A stretch of 64,000 nucleotides of DNA from Kutzneria chonburiensis (GTDB taxonomy: Bacteria > Actinomycetota > Actinomycetes > Mycobacteriales > Pseudonocardiaceae): positions 8,060,001-8,124,000 of the forward strand of contig NZ_CP097263.1 in assembly GCF_028622115.1 (NCBI RefSeq), read 5' to 3'. This document shows positions 1-9,266 of the stretch, piece by piece. Numbering within the stretch: position 1 is the first letter of the stretch; each line of letters opens with the position of its first letter. Position numbers and translations under genes: made by a program. The notes beneath the pieces are model-generated. The model saw only the letters and a list, made by a program, of their open reading frames with translations, searched no databases and was not told the origin of the DNA.

Positions 1-224
1 TTGAACTCGTGCTCCACCGCGTCATCGGTGAGGAACCCGAGGTGGGCGAACCCACCATTGGCCGGGTCGATCAGGTTCTTTGTCGGGTCCTCAATGGACT
101 TCTGCAACGTCGGGTACTTGGTGCCGCTCGGGTCGTCGACATACATCAGCGAACCCGTGGTGGCGACCCGGACCGCCGTGCCGTCGAAGTCGTAGGCGGT
201 CCCCGGCGGGGTGGGGTTGGTCAT
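1..224 (-). CDS. Phage tail protein, partial (paralogue of next gene)
   Basis: N-terminal 74 residues of a gene running off the left edge. ATG at 224 follows a CTGGAGG SD seven bases upstream. The visible part contains LGFLTDDAVEHEF, which matches LGYLSDDGFEHEW of the adjacent tail protein at 278-1711, so the two are paralogues or share a tail-tube-type N-terminal fold. Position downstream of the tail-terminator gene fits a major tail or tail-tube protein. The product assignment is inferred from context and this one motif. Confidence 0.6.
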   Translation of the reverse strand, partial: MTNPTPPGTAYDFDGTAVRVATTGSLMYVDDPSGTKYPTLQKSIEDPTKNLIDPANGGFAHLGFLTDDAVEHEF

Positions 225-277
225 GCGGAAGTGCCTCCAGACAAAGGGGATCCCGCGACAGCGGGTGAGAAGCGCGG

Positions 278-1711
278 TCACACCGCCGGAGCGGTGACCT
301 TCACGCGTGGAGAGTCCACAGGGGACAGATCGGACGCCGTTGGCGCCCTGACGAAAACGTCGTAGGAGGAGCCCGGCGGGAACATGTCCGGCAGCGGACC
401 CGACCACGTGAACACCTCGGGTTGGGTGCTGCCCAGCAGCTGGGCGCGGTTGTCCGTGGTGGCGTACACCTGGTATCCGGACTCCGGGTAGGCGTCGTCC
501 ACCGCGCTCCAGTCAACGGTGATCGTCCGACCGGTCATGGTCGGGACGCCGAGGACGTGGGGCGGGTTGTAGCTGGTCGTGGCGAACCAGACTTCCGTGC
601 TGTCCTGCGACACCCCCGGGCCGGCCGCCTCGATCTGGACGGCGAGTACCGTGCCGTGCGGATAAACCGTCTGATCGATGTCGAACTGCACCGCGCCCAG
701 CCCGGTCGTGGTGAACATCGACTTTTCGGTGTCGCTGCCGTCGCTGACCTTCCACATCCAGAACACCCACTGCTCAATGAGCGGGCTGGGCGTGGCTGAC
801 CACTGGACCGTCAGCGTGGGGCCGGACTGCGAGATGTTGGTGACCGAGGCACGTTCCGGCAGCGGGTACACGGTGAAGGTCTGGGTGGCCGGGGCGGACG
901 TGTCGTCGCCGAGCTGCTGGACGGCGGTCACCGTGATCGGCCCGCCGGTCGGCAGGGCGGTGATGTCCTGCGCCCACCAGGTCCCATCGGTGGGGCTCAC
1001 GACGCAGGTGTCTTGCAGGCCGGCCGAGGTGGTGACCAGGACCCTGCCGCCCCGCATCCCCAGGCCGCCGATCGTGCCGTCCGGACGGACCAGGCCGGTA
1101 GCGGCGTCCGGCTCGGGGAACAGGATCAGCGGCGGCGACACGCGGTCCAGGCCGTCCGTGACGGACGGATCGTTCGTCGTCCAGGTCGCCAGGTAGCCGG
1201 CGGTGTCCACGGCAGTGAACGAGATGCCCCAGGCCGACACAGAGCCGGGGTTGAACTTCGGTGGCGTCAGAGCCCCGACCCGAGCCGAAGGCACGATCAG
1301 CCGCCATACCGTCCCGTCGTCGTCGAAGACGTCGTACACGACGGTGTAGCCGGGCCTCCTAGTGTAGCCGTTGGTGATTCGCATCGAGCCGGCCTGGACG
1401 TTGCCGGTGAAGTCGGAGCCGTAGAACAGGCCCACGACATCCCGGTTCGACTCCAGAGCCGTGAACGTCATCTTCAGCGACCGGCCCCGGATGATCGTGG
1501 ACACGGTGCCCCGGCTCCACGTCACGATCTCTTTGACGTCCTCGGACCACTCGTGCTCGAAGCCGTCATCCGACAAGTAGCCCAGCGCGATGAGCGGATC
1601 GGGTACGGGCAAGGAGACGTCCAGCAGCTGAGCCGACTCCAACGCCGAAAGCGGTTCGGCCGTGACGTACACCTGGCCGACCACGCCCATACGGACAGCG
1701 CTGGGTTCCAC
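278..1711 (-). CDS. Phage tail protein with C-terminal fibronectin-type-III-like domains
   Basis: 477 aa. The GTG start at 1711 shares a base with the TAG stop of the upstream gene and follows GGAGGTGA. Residues about 1-200 look like a tail-tube protein (contains LGYLSDDGFEHEW). The rest is rich in beta-strand patterns, with two repeats of fibronectin/Ig type around residues 290-380 and 385-475 (TLTVQWSA and TITVDWSA mark equivalent strands). Such surface-exposed domains are often appended to tail-tube proteins of siphoviruses and are thought to contact cell-surface glycans. Part of the leftward structural operon. An in-frame upstream extension exists but would overlap the previous gene. Confidence 0.7.
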   Translation of the reverse strand: MEPSAVRMGVVGQVYVTAEPLSALESAQLLDVSLPVPDPLIALGYLSDDGFEHEWSEDVKEIVTWSRGTVSTIIRGRSLKMTFTALESNRDVVGLFYGSDFTGNVQAGSMRITNGYTRRPGYTVVYDVFDDDGTVWRLIVPSARVGALTPPKFNPGSVSAWGISFTAVDTAGYLATWTTNDPSVTDGLDRVSPPLILFPEPDAATGLVRPDGTIGGLGMRGGRVLVTTSAGLQDTCVVSPTDGTWWAQDITALPTGGPITVTAVQQLGDDTSAPATQTFTVYPLPERASVTNISQSGPTLTVQWSATPSPLIEQWVFWMWKVSDGSDTEKSMFTTTGLGAVQFDIDQTVYPHGTVLAVQIEAAGPGVSQDSTEVWFATTSYNPPHVLGVPTMTGRTITVDWSAVDDAYPESGYQVYATTDNRAQLLGSTQPEVFTWSGPLPDMFPPGSSYDVFVRAPTASDLSPVDSPRVKVTAPAV

Positions 1712-2142
1712 TAGCTCACCTCCAGGGCGCGCATGTAGACGGCTACTGTGGAAATCCATCGGTGCTCAGCGCTGACGGGATCCGGAAAATATTGAGGACC
1801 GGACTCGATGAACGTCTTGGTGATGCGGGGAAGCCGGCTGCCGTCCGGGGCCGTCAACGTCAGGTTGAGGGTGGGGGCCCACAGCAGCCAGCCGAGCGCG
1901 GCTTGTAGCGCGTCCTGGGCCAGGCCCCGGTCCACGCACCACGATTCGATGCTGAACCGGGCGTAGTCGATGGCGGGATACCTGACGTTGCCGCCGTAGC
2001 GGCGAACCACGATGTAGGGATTTCGGGGCTGCGACTCGGGAAAGTCGGTCCCGCAGTCACCGAGCCCCAAACCCATCTTCAACCGCAGGAACGTCAACAC
2101 GGACGCCTCGGCGTCCCCGAACATGACGGGCGGCGGGATCAC
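1711..2142 (-). CDS. Tail terminator / head-tail joining protein candidate
   Basis: 143 aa. GTG start at 2142 overlaps the TGA of the upstream gene (GTGA) with GGAG further upstream. Size and position, after the HK97-gp10-like gene and before the tail-tube-type gene, match the tail terminator of siphovirus morphogenesis operons. No diagnostic motif is visible, so the role rests on synteny. Confidence 0.5.
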   Translation of the reverse strand: MIPPPVMFGDAEASVLTFLRLKMGLGLGDCGTDFPESQPRNPYIVVRRYGGNVRYPAIDYARFSIESWCVDRGLAQDALQAALGWLLWAPTLNLTLTAPDGSRLPRITKTFIESGPQYFPDPVSAEHRWISTVAVYMRALEVS

Positions 2143-2435
2143 TCGATCACCGACTCCAGTGCGGAGGACATCGTCTTGTGGGCCGGCGTGTGCTTGGTGC
2201 CCCATTCGATGTGCGCTGCCGCGTCGTCGTCGTTGGCCACGTAGATGACCGGGCTACCTTGCTGCTGCCGGCCGCCGTGCACCCGGAACTTCGAGGCGTA
2301 CTCGCCCGTCTGCTCGGGGGCGGTCGCCTCCGCTCGCTCCTTGATCTGGTTGGCCTTGAGCGCCAACACCGCGTACGCCTCCGGGCTTTGGGTGATCGAC
2401 CGGTAGGCGTTCGGGTCCAGCTCGATCCTCGCCAT
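2139..2435 (-). CDS. HK97 gp10-like head-tail/tail completion protein
   Basis: 98 aa. ATG at 2435 overlaps the TGA of the upstream gene (TGATG). The protein has a long N-terminal helix with KANQIKERAEATAP, then TGEYASKF and a HIEWGTKHTPAH-type C-terminal segment, the usual pattern of HK97 gp10-like proteins (an Ala-Pro-hydrophobic-TG-x-L core and an x-G-T-x-x-x-P-x-x-F/M end). These act at the head-tail joint or tail completion step. Confidence 0.65.
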   Translation of the reverse strand: MARIELDPNAYRSITQSPEAYAVLALKANQIKERAEATAPEQTGEYASKFRVHGGRQQQGSPVIYVANDDDAAAHIEWGTKHTPAHKTMSSALESVIE

Positions 2436-2788
2436 CAGGGCCAGCCCTCCACTTCCGTGAGACGAACGGTCAGGTGATGCACTCCGCCCAGCCCGTTGCG
2501 GGGCTGGACGCCTTCGACGTCGTAGCCGTGCCGCCGGCCCGTGTAGTCGGTGAACGTGACCCGGCAGTTGTGATCGATCGCGACCGAGGCGGGCAGGATC
2601 AGAAACCATGTCCCGACCTCGGTGTTCCTGTCTTTCTCCACTTCGCGGACGGCGCTCTCATACAGTCGGCCGCGAGCGGAAACCGTTGCGGGAGCGGAGA
2701 AGTCAGGGATGCGGTTGCCGTAGCGGTCGGATGTCCACGTGGGGTGGAGGATCTGGACCGTGGAGTTGAGCAGGTAGGCGGGGATCAC
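2435..2788 (-). CDS. Head-tail adaptor (stopper) candidate
   Basis: 117 aa. GTG start at 2788 overlaps the TGA of the preceding gene. Sequence is beta-rich (NSTVQILHPTWTSDRYGN near the N-terminus, DYTGRRHGYDVEGVQP near the C-terminus), like the small stopper proteins located between connector and gp10-like genes. Function is inferred from order in the operon; no catalytic motif. Confidence 0.5.
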   Translation of the reverse strand: MIPAYLLNSTVQILHPTWTSDRYGNRIPDFSAPATVSARGRLYESAVREVEKDRNTEVGTWFLILPASVAIDHNCRVTFTDYTGRRHGYDVEGVQPRNGLGGVHHLTVRLTEVEGWP

Positions 2789-3210
2789 CGGTAGGTGTCC
2801 CATCCCCGCCAGGCGATCGGGCTCCACATGGTCCGATCGGTGTCCTCGATGCCGTCGGTGACGCGGACCGAGGTCACGGGCGGATGGCCGGTGGCCAGGC
2901 CCAACAGCTCGATCTCGGCGGAGGTCAGCGCCATCCCGGCGACGGAGCCGGAGGACCGTCGATACGAGTAGTCGCCGACCGACTCTGACGTGATCCCCAA
3001 GGGGTTGCTGAAGCACCGCAACGCCACCGAGAGGCACACCAACCGGACAGCGTCCGGGACGGGCTGGGGGTCCTGGGTGAGCCAGCCCAGATGAGTGCGG
3101 ATCAGCGTGGAGGCATCGGCTAGCAGCGCCTCCGCGCGGGGCCGTTCGGACTCGGCCGGAGCCGCCGGCAGCCGGGCTGTGAACTCGTCCCAGGTCGCGA
3201 AGGCCGTCAC
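2785..3210 (-). CDS. Head-tail connector (gp6/gp15/gp19-like)
   Basis: 141 aa, mostly helical, starting at GTG 3210, which overlaps the coat-protein stop (GTGA). The N-terminal helices (WDEFTARLP, RAEALLADASTLIRTHLGW) and the position directly after the coat gene match the Gp19/Gp15/Gp42 connector family, which forms the ring under the portal. Assignment is by helical pattern and synteny. Confidence 0.55.
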   Translation of the reverse strand: MTAFATWDEFTARLPAAPAESERPRAEALLADASTLIRTHLGWLTQDPQPVPDAVRLVCLSVALRCFSNPLGITSESVGDYSYRRSSGSVAGMALTSAEIELLGLATGHPPVTSVRVTDGIEDTDRTMWSPIAWRGWDTYR

Positions 3211-4253
3211 GTGGCCTTCGGGAATGTGACCGCGATGGAGAAGCCCCGCAGCTGCTTCGCCTGCGCCTGAAGGTCCACATAGGACGTGGTGTCCAGGTTC
3301 TTCATCACGGCCGCCGGGACGTCCAGAACCTCGCCGATCCCCATGTAGGTGTTGATCAGGGACCGGTCGGTCGCGACTTCGAAGTCATAATCGCGGATGT
3401 ACCGGAGCGCCACACCGTTGGCGGACAACGAACTGGAGAACGGCGCACCCGCAGGGTTGGCCGGAGCCATGGTGATCAACTGGAGCGCGGAGCCGTGGAA
3501 CGCGAAGAAAGCGTCCTCGGCCACAGCGTTCGAGCTGACCAGCGTGAAACCGTACAGACGGCCCAGCACAGCCTCAGTGAGCGCGGACGTGGTGCCCGCC
3601 TCGTCCATGCGGGTCAGGTGCGGGTCCGTGAGCAGAATGGACTCCAGCAGCGAGCCCAGCACGATGACCCGCCCGTTGGACGGAATGTTCTCGTCGTTGA
3701 ACGCCTTCCGGACTCGCGCCAGGTGCCGGCGGATCGCCGCCGCCTGCTGCTCGATATCGGTGATCTTCGACAGATCCAGTGCCAGGGAAGCACTCTTCGG
3801 GTTCGCCGCGAACTTGGTTGCCATCGCGGCGGCAACCTCGTCCTCATACTGCTCTGCCAGAGCCCGAATCTGAGGGTCGATAACCTGGGTCGCGAACGAG
3901 GTGACGTCTAGCGTCATCATGGCGTCGCTCAGGTTGATTGCGGTGTAGAGGTTGGTGTCCAACCGAACCGGGATGGACCACTCGTTGAGGACGTTCCGCT
4001 TGTACTTGTCCGTGCCCCCGTTGGGGTTGGTCCGCATATCGCGCTTGTAGCTCTTGAGAACGGAAGGGCGCTTGATGTTGACCGTGTCGCCCAGAGCGCC
4101 CGAGAACTCGCCCTCGGCGTGCGTGTCGAAGAGACTGGGGAGAACGAGCTGCCGCAACAGCAGTGCGATCGCGGTAGCCGCGAACTTCGCGTCCTGCTTG
4201 AGTAGGCCGCCCTGGGTACGAGGGGCCGTGGGGTTGCCGTTGTACTCGGCCAT
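3207..4253 (-). CDS. Major capsid protein, P22 coat type
   Basis: 348 aa; ATG at 4253 with AAGGAG upstream. Contains the P22-coat-family signature region LGDTVNIKRPSVLKSYKRDM near residues 50-70, followed by a domain with DNLYTAINLSD-like pairing and a C-terminal beta region. P22-type coat proteins adopt the HK97 fold and assemble on a scaffold; a scaffold-like gene lies immediately upstream. Length is within the family range. The reading frame is intact. Confidence 0.8.
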   Translation of the reverse strand: MAEYNGNPTAPRTQGGLLKQDAKFAATAIALLLRQLVLPSLFDTHAEGEFSGALGDTVNIKRPSVLKSYKRDMRTNPNGGTDKYKRNVLNEWSIPVRLDTNLYTAINLSDAMMTLDVTSFATQVIDPQIRALAEQYEDEVAAAMATKFAANPKSASLALDLSKITDIEQQAAAIRRHLARVRKAFNDENIPSNGRVIVLGSLLESILLTDPHLTRMDEAGTTSALTEAVLGRLYGFTLVSSNAVAEDAFFAFHGSALQLITMAPANPAGAPFSSSLSANGVALRYIRDYDFEVATDRSLINTYMGIGEVLDVPAAVMKNLDTTSYVDLQAQAKQLRGFSIAVTFPKAT

Positions 4254-4276
4254 GTAGCGGGAATCTCCTTGCTAGG

Positions 4277-4801
4277 TCAGCGGAACTTGCGCTTGAGGAT
4301 CTGGTCGGCCAGCGCGTCAGCGTCGAAGTCCGGTTCCTCGTTGGCGGCGGACCCGCCGGACTGGAGCGCGGCGACGGGCGCGGTCCGCAGGCCGCCGGCC
4401 CGCTGGGTCGAGGTCAGCGCGGCCAGCCGTTCAGCCGCTGCCTTCATCGCGTCTTCGTCACCCGCGATGAACTCGCCCAACTCGTCCGGCAAGCCGAACT
4501 GCTTGAGCACCCGAGAGCGGGTCAGCTCGGTCCGCAGGGCGGACAGCTCGCTCTCGCGGGCTGTCAGCGACTCCTGGAGGCGCTGAGACTCGGTCTTCTG
4601 GGCGTCCTCGGCGGCCCGTGCCTTCTCGGCCAGCGGCTCCAGTTCGCGGACCTGCGTCCTGTAGTTGGCAGCGTCCTTGCGGGCCTGGCGAAGCTCCTGC
4701 TGTGCCCACTCCGGAAGTGAGTCGATGCCGGTCGGCTCGGTGGCCTGGGTGCCGGTGTCAGGCGCGTCGGTCTGGATCTGGGCAGAGGTGTCCTCGGACA
4801 C
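4277..4801 (-). CDS. Capsid scaffolding protein
   Basis: 174 aa; GTG start at 4801 preceded by CAGGAGG. The central part (about residues 30-110) is a highly charged coiled coil rich in Glu, Arg and Leu (for example RELEPLAEKARAAEDAQ), flanked by an acidic N-terminus and a basic C-terminus (ILKRKFR), typical of phage scaffolds where the basic tail binds the coat. It sits directly upstream of the coat gene. Confidence 0.75.
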   Translation of the reverse strand: MSEDTSAQIQTDAPDTGTQATEPTGIDSLPEWAQQELRQARKDAANYRTQVRELEPLAEKARAAEDAQKTESQRLQESLTARESELSALRTELTRSRVLKQFGLPDELGEFIAGDEDAMKAAAERLAALTSTQRAGGLRTAPVAALQSGGSAANEEPDFDADALADQILKRKFR

Positions 4802-4843
4802 GGATTCCCTCCTGGGGAAGCGAAATAGGGCTGTGGTGCCGGG

Positions 4844-5596
4844 CTACTGGTTGCGCTCTGCGTAGAGCTGACGCCGGAACTGGTTGAGGCGGTCGTTCGC
4901 CGGGTCGGCACCCTTTTGTGCGCCGGGACGGCCGGCGGACTCGCCCCACAAGTCGTGGAACAACTCCGTGGTGGACGGCAGCGCCTGATCCTCTGTCCAC
5001 ATCGGACGCGCGTAGCAGGTGCAATGACTGTGGGAACGGAAGTTCCCGGACTCCTTGCTGCGGTAGACCGCGCCCCGGCTGGCTAGCATCGCGCAGAACG
5101 CACACGCCCTCAGGCTGGCCACTCGCAGCCAGCCCACCGCGTGACGGTCCTGTTGAACGTTGCCAAGGATCTGATCCCTGCCGGCGTCCAGGATCAGCCG
5201 GGTCGCCGCTCCCGCGCTCTGCGTAAACGCGGAGCCCATCGCGCGTTCGGGCGACCAGCCTTTCCGGAGCGCCTGCTTGATCGGGATCGGGCCCGTGGCG
5301 AGCATCGACGCCCACACCTTGTCGAACGGAATCTCCTGCGGTGTAGCGGGAATCCACCCGCCGGGGACGTCTTCCAGCTCCCGCAGGTCACCGAAGTAGG
5401 TGTTGGCGAGGTCAACGGCTCGTGCCCTGTGCGTGTCGAAGTAGTGAGTGATCGCACCCGCGTACGAGGGAAACGAGCCGTTGAGGTCGTTGAAGTCCAG
5501 CAGGCCCCAGAACTGGCTGAAGTCTCGAACCGCCTGGGCTCGAAGGGAAAGCTGGTCCTGGTAGTACCTGCGTGACAGCGTGTCGGTGGTCGCCAT
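4844..5596 (-). CDS. MuF-like minor capsid / head morphogenesis protein
   Basis: 250 aa; ATG at 5596 overlaps the portal stop (TGATG). The C-terminal half contains CAFCAMLASRGAVY followed about 15 residues later by HSHCTCYARP, the Cys/His pattern of the MuF/SPP1 gp7-like domain. These minor head proteins bind the portal and may be ejected with DNA. Location between portal and scaffold is the normal position. Confidence 0.75.
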   Translation of the reverse strand: MATTDTLSRRYYQDQLSLRAQAVRDFSQFWGLLDFNDLNGSFPSYAGAITHYFDTHRARAVDLANTYFGDLRELEDVPGGWIPATPQEIPFDKVWASMLATGPIPIKQALRKGWSPERAMGSAFTQSAGAATRLILDAGRDQILGNVQQDRHAVGWLRVASLRACAFCAMLASRGAVYRSKESGNFRSHSHCTCYARPMWTEDQALPSTTELFHDLWGESAGRPGAQKGADPANDRLNQFRRQLYAERNQ

Positions 5597-7074
5597 CAGG
5601 CCGTCTGCTTGTCCGATGGCGTGCCGTAGCCGTCGGACTTCTTGGTCGGCTGGCCGGGGACGTTCGTGCCAGGCTTCGCGTTGTCCTGGCCCTTGGCAGC
5701 GACGTCAGCCCGCCCGGCTTGGGCGTTGAGAACGCCCATCATGTTCCCGAAGCTGTCGGCTTCCTCGGCCATCTTCTTCCAGGCCGCCACATCGGAGCTG
5801 GTGACGCCGGGAACCCGCTCCCACAACGCTTCCGGAGGAACTTGAAGCATCTGCGTCAGTTTGCCCAGGGCGTCCACAGTGGCGGCCAGCGAACGGGCTT
5901 CAGTGTCCCGCCACACAATCCTGTTGTCCCACAGGGAATCGGAGTCAGCGGAGAACCTGCCGGACGCGACAGCGGCCAGGCGCATGGTCTGAGCCCACGC
6001 CTCACCGAGTATCGTTCGCTTCTCCGACACCTTCCGCTGAAGGCCGGCTTCGGCGGCGGCGAGGGCCTCGGCGCTCAGATTGACGATGTCACCGAGCAAG
6101 TACGCCGGTGGAACCTGCGACATGGCCGACAGGTGCTTGATCGTCGCGTCGATGGCTTCGAGGATCTTCGAGATATCGGACTCGGTGAACTCACCGAAGC
6201 GTGTATCGGGATCTTCTGCGGCCCAGACTCTGTTGACGGCCGCGTTAAACGGCTCGACCTGCTTCCCGGTGGCCGGGTCGACCGGGATCACCATGCCCGT
6301 GACCCACCGCTGACGAAACGAGGCGTACTGAGCCAGCATCGACGCCGTGAGGACCAGATTGTTCAACCTGTCCTGAGTGGGCAGCAGCGGTTCGAGCTCA
6401 CCCTTGGGCGGGATGTTCGGCGAGGTCGACAACTGGTTGCGAAACCTTACGACCGGGACAACACCGAGGTTGTGGGCCTCGGTGCTGACCAACGTGAACG
6501 AGTCCACGTTGGGGACACCGTCGATGAAGTAGTCCCCCACGAAGGTGTACGCGTTCACCTCGTCGTACAACACGACTTTCGAGCGCTTCTGACCGTCCTG
6601 ATAGGACAGCTTGTGCTCCATTGCCCACTGCGGCCACTCGTCATGGATGACGTCCTCGTAGAGCGCCATCATCGACAGCGGCGAGACTGCCCGCATGACC
6701 GGTGATCCCTTGCCTGGCACCACGATCACGTATGCCAGACCGTAGGTCAGGCAGTCCCGGTGAACCGCGTGCTGCCACGCGTCCAAACTGTTGCGACGCC
6801 AGTACTCCCACGCCGAGTCATCATCTGGACTGTCCGGCTTGCGGTAACCCTCCACGTACAGCTGCTGGGCCACGCTCGTGACCACCAACGGCAACATGTT
6901 GAGGACTGCCTGCTCCAGCAGGACACGGTATTCCCGCATCGCTGACTTCGGCGTGTACGGCGGATCCTGCGACCCGTTGGCGTACTGCTCGATATAGGAG
7001 AACTTCCTGTAATCGGCCGAGAACCGGCCAAGCGAGCGCTCTAATGCGCTCATGACTCCCCCGTCAGGGGTCAC
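5596..7074 (-). CDS. Portal protein, SPP1 gp6 type
   Basis: About 492 aa. It matches SPP1-gp6-like portals by length, by position after the large terminase and by segments such as PQWAMEHKLSYQDG, FNAAVNRVWAAED and PPAYLLGDIVNLSAEALAA. It forms the dodecameric portal at the capsid vertex for DNA packaging and tail attachment. Two starts are possible: GTG at 7074 with AAGGGGG upstream (chosen) or ATG at 7053 with GGGGGAG very close to it. Confidence 0.85.
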   Translation of the reverse strand: MTPDGGVMSALERSLGRFSADYRKFSYIEQYANGSQDPPYTPKSAMREYRVLLEQAVLNMLPLVVTSVAQQLYVEGYRKPDSPDDDSAWEYWRRNSLDAWQHAVHRDCLTYGLAYVIVVPGKGSPVMRAVSPLSMMALYEDVIHDEWPQWAMEHKLSYQDGQKRSKVVLYDEVNAYTFVGDYFIDGVPNVDSFTLVSTEAHNLGVVPVVRFRNQLSTSPNIPPKGELEPLLPTQDRLNNLVLTASMLAQYASFRQRWVTGMVIPVDPATGKQVEPFNAAVNRVWAAEDPDTRFGEFTESDISKILEAIDATIKHLSAMSQVPPAYLLGDIVNLSAEALAAAEAGLQRKVSEKRTILGEAWAQTMRLAAVASGRFSADSDSLWDNRIVWRDTEARSLAATVDALGKLTQMLQVPPEALWERVPGVTSSDVAAWKKMAEEADSFGNMMGVLNAQAGRADVAAKGQDNAKPGTNVPGQPTKKSDGYGTPSDKQTA

Positions 7075-7095
7075 ACAACCCCCTTTCAGGGTCAG

Positions 7096-8724
7096 CTACC
7101 AGCCAACGACACGGCCGGTCCTTTGCCGCGCCCACTTCCTGAGGACGCCCTTCTCCAGGGCGATCCGCCGAGCCCGGCGGGCGATGACCAGCGCCACGGC
7201 CGCATCGACCTTGCGGGGACTGTCGCGGCTTTCCTTGCCGAGTCCGGTCCCGTACTTGTTGGGTCTGCGCCTGGCGTTCTTCAAGTGCCGCAACAGGCTT
7301 GGATGACTGTGGATGGAAATGGCGCCGGTCCTGAAGGCCGCTTCTGTGGACTCGGCCTCGATCGTGAAGTCCTGCGTGCGGGACCTCATGTCGAAGGAGA
7401 AGACGCCCTTCGAGCTGACAGCGCAGAAAACCTGATCCCGGAACTCATCCGCCCAGCTGTCCACATAGGATTCCCAGTAGGCGAGGTCAGCCCCGAAAAC
7501 GGCGATGCGGAACCGCACGAAGGCCGAGTGCACCGCCGCGTCGACCTCTTGGCGCGGCACTTCCCAGTCGTCGTAGCCGGGAGCATCCGGCTTTTCCCAC
7601 ACACCAAGAAGTTCTCCATGGCCGGTGATGATGTCGACGGCCACGAGAGCGGTCGCGTCCTTGGCGCGGGATCCATCGAACCCTAACGCCACAACGGATC
7701 CGTCATCGATCCGGTCACCGGTAGTCGCCTGATCGACCTCGTGGGGAGCCAGCCAAGCGTCCTCTGCCGCAACGATCGTGTTGAGGTAATAACGCCTCGC
7801 GTCCTGTGGAGGAGTCGCCGGGTCGTAGATCTCCTCCACGATGCGGTCAAGATCAAGCCATTCCGCATCACCTCGGACATCCAGCAGCGCCAGGCGAAGA
7901 AGCTCCTCGTCGCCGAGATCGAGCACGGCAAGCGACGACTCGATGCAGTCGAAGAGGATGCCGGTCGTCCTTGACCGTCCCTCTTGCTGGGCCTGGAAAG
8001 CCTCGTAGTCGAGTTCGGCAACGGAGCCCTCACCCGGGGCGAAAGCGTTGGTGGTGACCAACATCCTCGCTGTGCCGTTACGGCTCTTGCCGAGGTTCCG
8101 CCTTAAGACGCGGGCGAGCTTGTGCCCTGCAACGGAATCCGTCCAGTGCTGCGTCTCGTCCGCAATCACGCACGTGGGACGCCCGCCCTCCAAGGTCGAG
8201 GCGCTTGCGGTGACGGTCTCCAGCTTGCGTTCCTGCTGTGCGCCCGCATAGATCCGCGTAAGCCCCGAATCCACGGGGATGCCGTCAATCTCCTTACGGT
8301 CGCCGATCATCCCGCGCACCATGTCGTACACGTTCTGCGTCTGCTTCTCGCTGACGGCCGCGAACTGAACCCAACTCGTCGGGGGCCGCTTAGCTTCCCA
8401 CGTGCGTCCGTTGTAGATCGCTCGACACGGCCCCAGAAGTTCAATCAGGGCAACGGCTCCGGCCAGCGGCCCCTTACCCCACCCCTTGACCCGCTGGATG
8501 ATTCCCCTGCGGTACAACCACTTGTGTTGCTTGTGAGGATCAGTGGCGTACCACCAAGCCAAGAACAACTTCTGTTCCCGCGTGAACTTCCACGGCTGAC
8601 CGGCCTGCGGACCGTCCGGGTAGAGCAAATGCTTCTCGGCCCACGCCACGACAGCGCGGGAGATCAGCATCTGCTCCGGCTGCGGCAGAAAGTCCGGGAG
8701 GTTCCCGGTCTGCTTCGCGGCCAT
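7096..8724 (-). CDS. terL: Terminase large subunit
   Basis: 542 aa packaging motor. ATG at 8724 overlaps the stop of the small-terminase-like gene (TGATG). The ATPase domain has a Walker-A-like VKGWGKGPLAGA at about residues 79-90 and Walker B CVIADETQHW near residue 190. The RNase-H-like nuclease domain begins at VALGFDGSRAKDATALVAVD (first metal Asp), with a later acidic residue in DLAYWESYVDSW-type context. It cuts concatemeric DNA and drives it into the prohead. Confidence 0.92.
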   Translation of the reverse strand: MAAKQTGNLPDFLPQPEQMLISRAVVAWAEKHLLYPDGPQAGQPWKFTREQKLFLAWWYATDPHKQHKWLYRRGIIQRVKGWGKGPLAGAVALIELLGPCRAIYNGRTWEAKRPPTSWVQFAAVSEKQTQNVYDMVRGMIGDRKEIDGIPVDSGLTRIYAGAQQERKLETVTASASTLEGGRPTCVIADETQHWTDSVAGHKLARVLRRNLGKSRNGTARMLVTTNAFAPGEGSVAELDYEAFQAQQEGRSRTTGILFDCIESSLAVLDLGDEELLRLALLDVRGDAEWLDLDRIVEEIYDPATPPQDARRYYLNTIVAAEDAWLAPHEVDQATTGDRIDDGSVVALGFDGSRAKDATALVAVDIITGHGELLGVWEKPDAPGYDDWEVPRQEVDAAVHSAFVRFRIAVFGADLAYWESYVDSWADEFRDQVFCAVSSKGVFSFDMRSRTQDFTIEAESTEAAFRTGAISIHSHPSLLRHLKNARRRPNKYGTGLGKESRDSPRKVDAAVALVIARRARRIALEKGVLRKWARQRTGRVVGW

Positions 8725-9152
8725 CAATCCATCCCGGCGAACGGATCCGGCTCGGACTCCTCGGGCTCCTCCGCCTTCATCGGCGGCTTCACCCGCACAC
8801 CCGCGCTGGCCCTTTCCTTCTGGCCAAACAAAAGTCGATCCTCAAGCTGACGGATCTCAGCCGCTAGCTTGAGGATCAGGACGGGGTCACCCTCGTTGCG
8901 GTAGAAAAGATCCTTCAGCGTTAGCAAGTCCCGGACCCGCATCCAGTCCGTAGGCTGGTACACCGCCGCCTGCGGGGAACGCAGAATGGCCGCGTAGTAC
9001 TCCTGGGTGCGGACGCTTAGCCGAGACAGATCGATCTCAGGAGCGTCCGCAACCCCGGCCGTCAACGCCTCGATCTCCACGGCGGCGGCATCGCGGCGGG
9101 ATTCGTTCCGCCTACGGCGCTCGTCCTTCGGAGTGGGTCCGTTTCCGGCCAA
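8724..9152 (-). CDS. terS: Terminase small subunit candidate
   Basis: 142 aa, highly charged. TTG start at 9152, supported by GGAGG seven bases upstream; no nearby ATG or GTG fits. The N-terminus is Arg-rich (DERRRRNESRRDAA), followed by helices (LSRLSVRTQEYYAAILRS, WMRVRDLLTLKDLFY) and an acidic C-terminus. Small terminases bind the packaging site, and location directly before terL supports this. No canonical helix-turn-helix was recognised. Confidence 0.6.
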   Translation of the reverse strand: MAGNGPTPKDERRRRNESRRDAAAVEIEALTAGVADAPEIDLSRLSVRTQEYYAAILRSPQAAVYQPTDWMRVRDLLTLKDLFYRNEGDPVLILKLAAEIRQLEDRLLFGQKERASAGVRVKPPMKAEEPEESEPDPFAGMD

Positions 9153-9266
9153 GGCTCAACCTCCGGGCTATGGGCAGCCTCGGGGGGCTGGCCTCCGTTC
9201 AGGGGAGAGTGGGAACAGGCGTCCCGTGGGAGTCAGCTCAACCACGAGACGCCCGTAGCGGGTGGG

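Noticed and set aside
7021-7040. GAGCGCTCTAAT shared between the portal start region and 26813
   Set aside because: A 12-base match containing a short palindrome, inside coding sequence; not enough to propose an att core.
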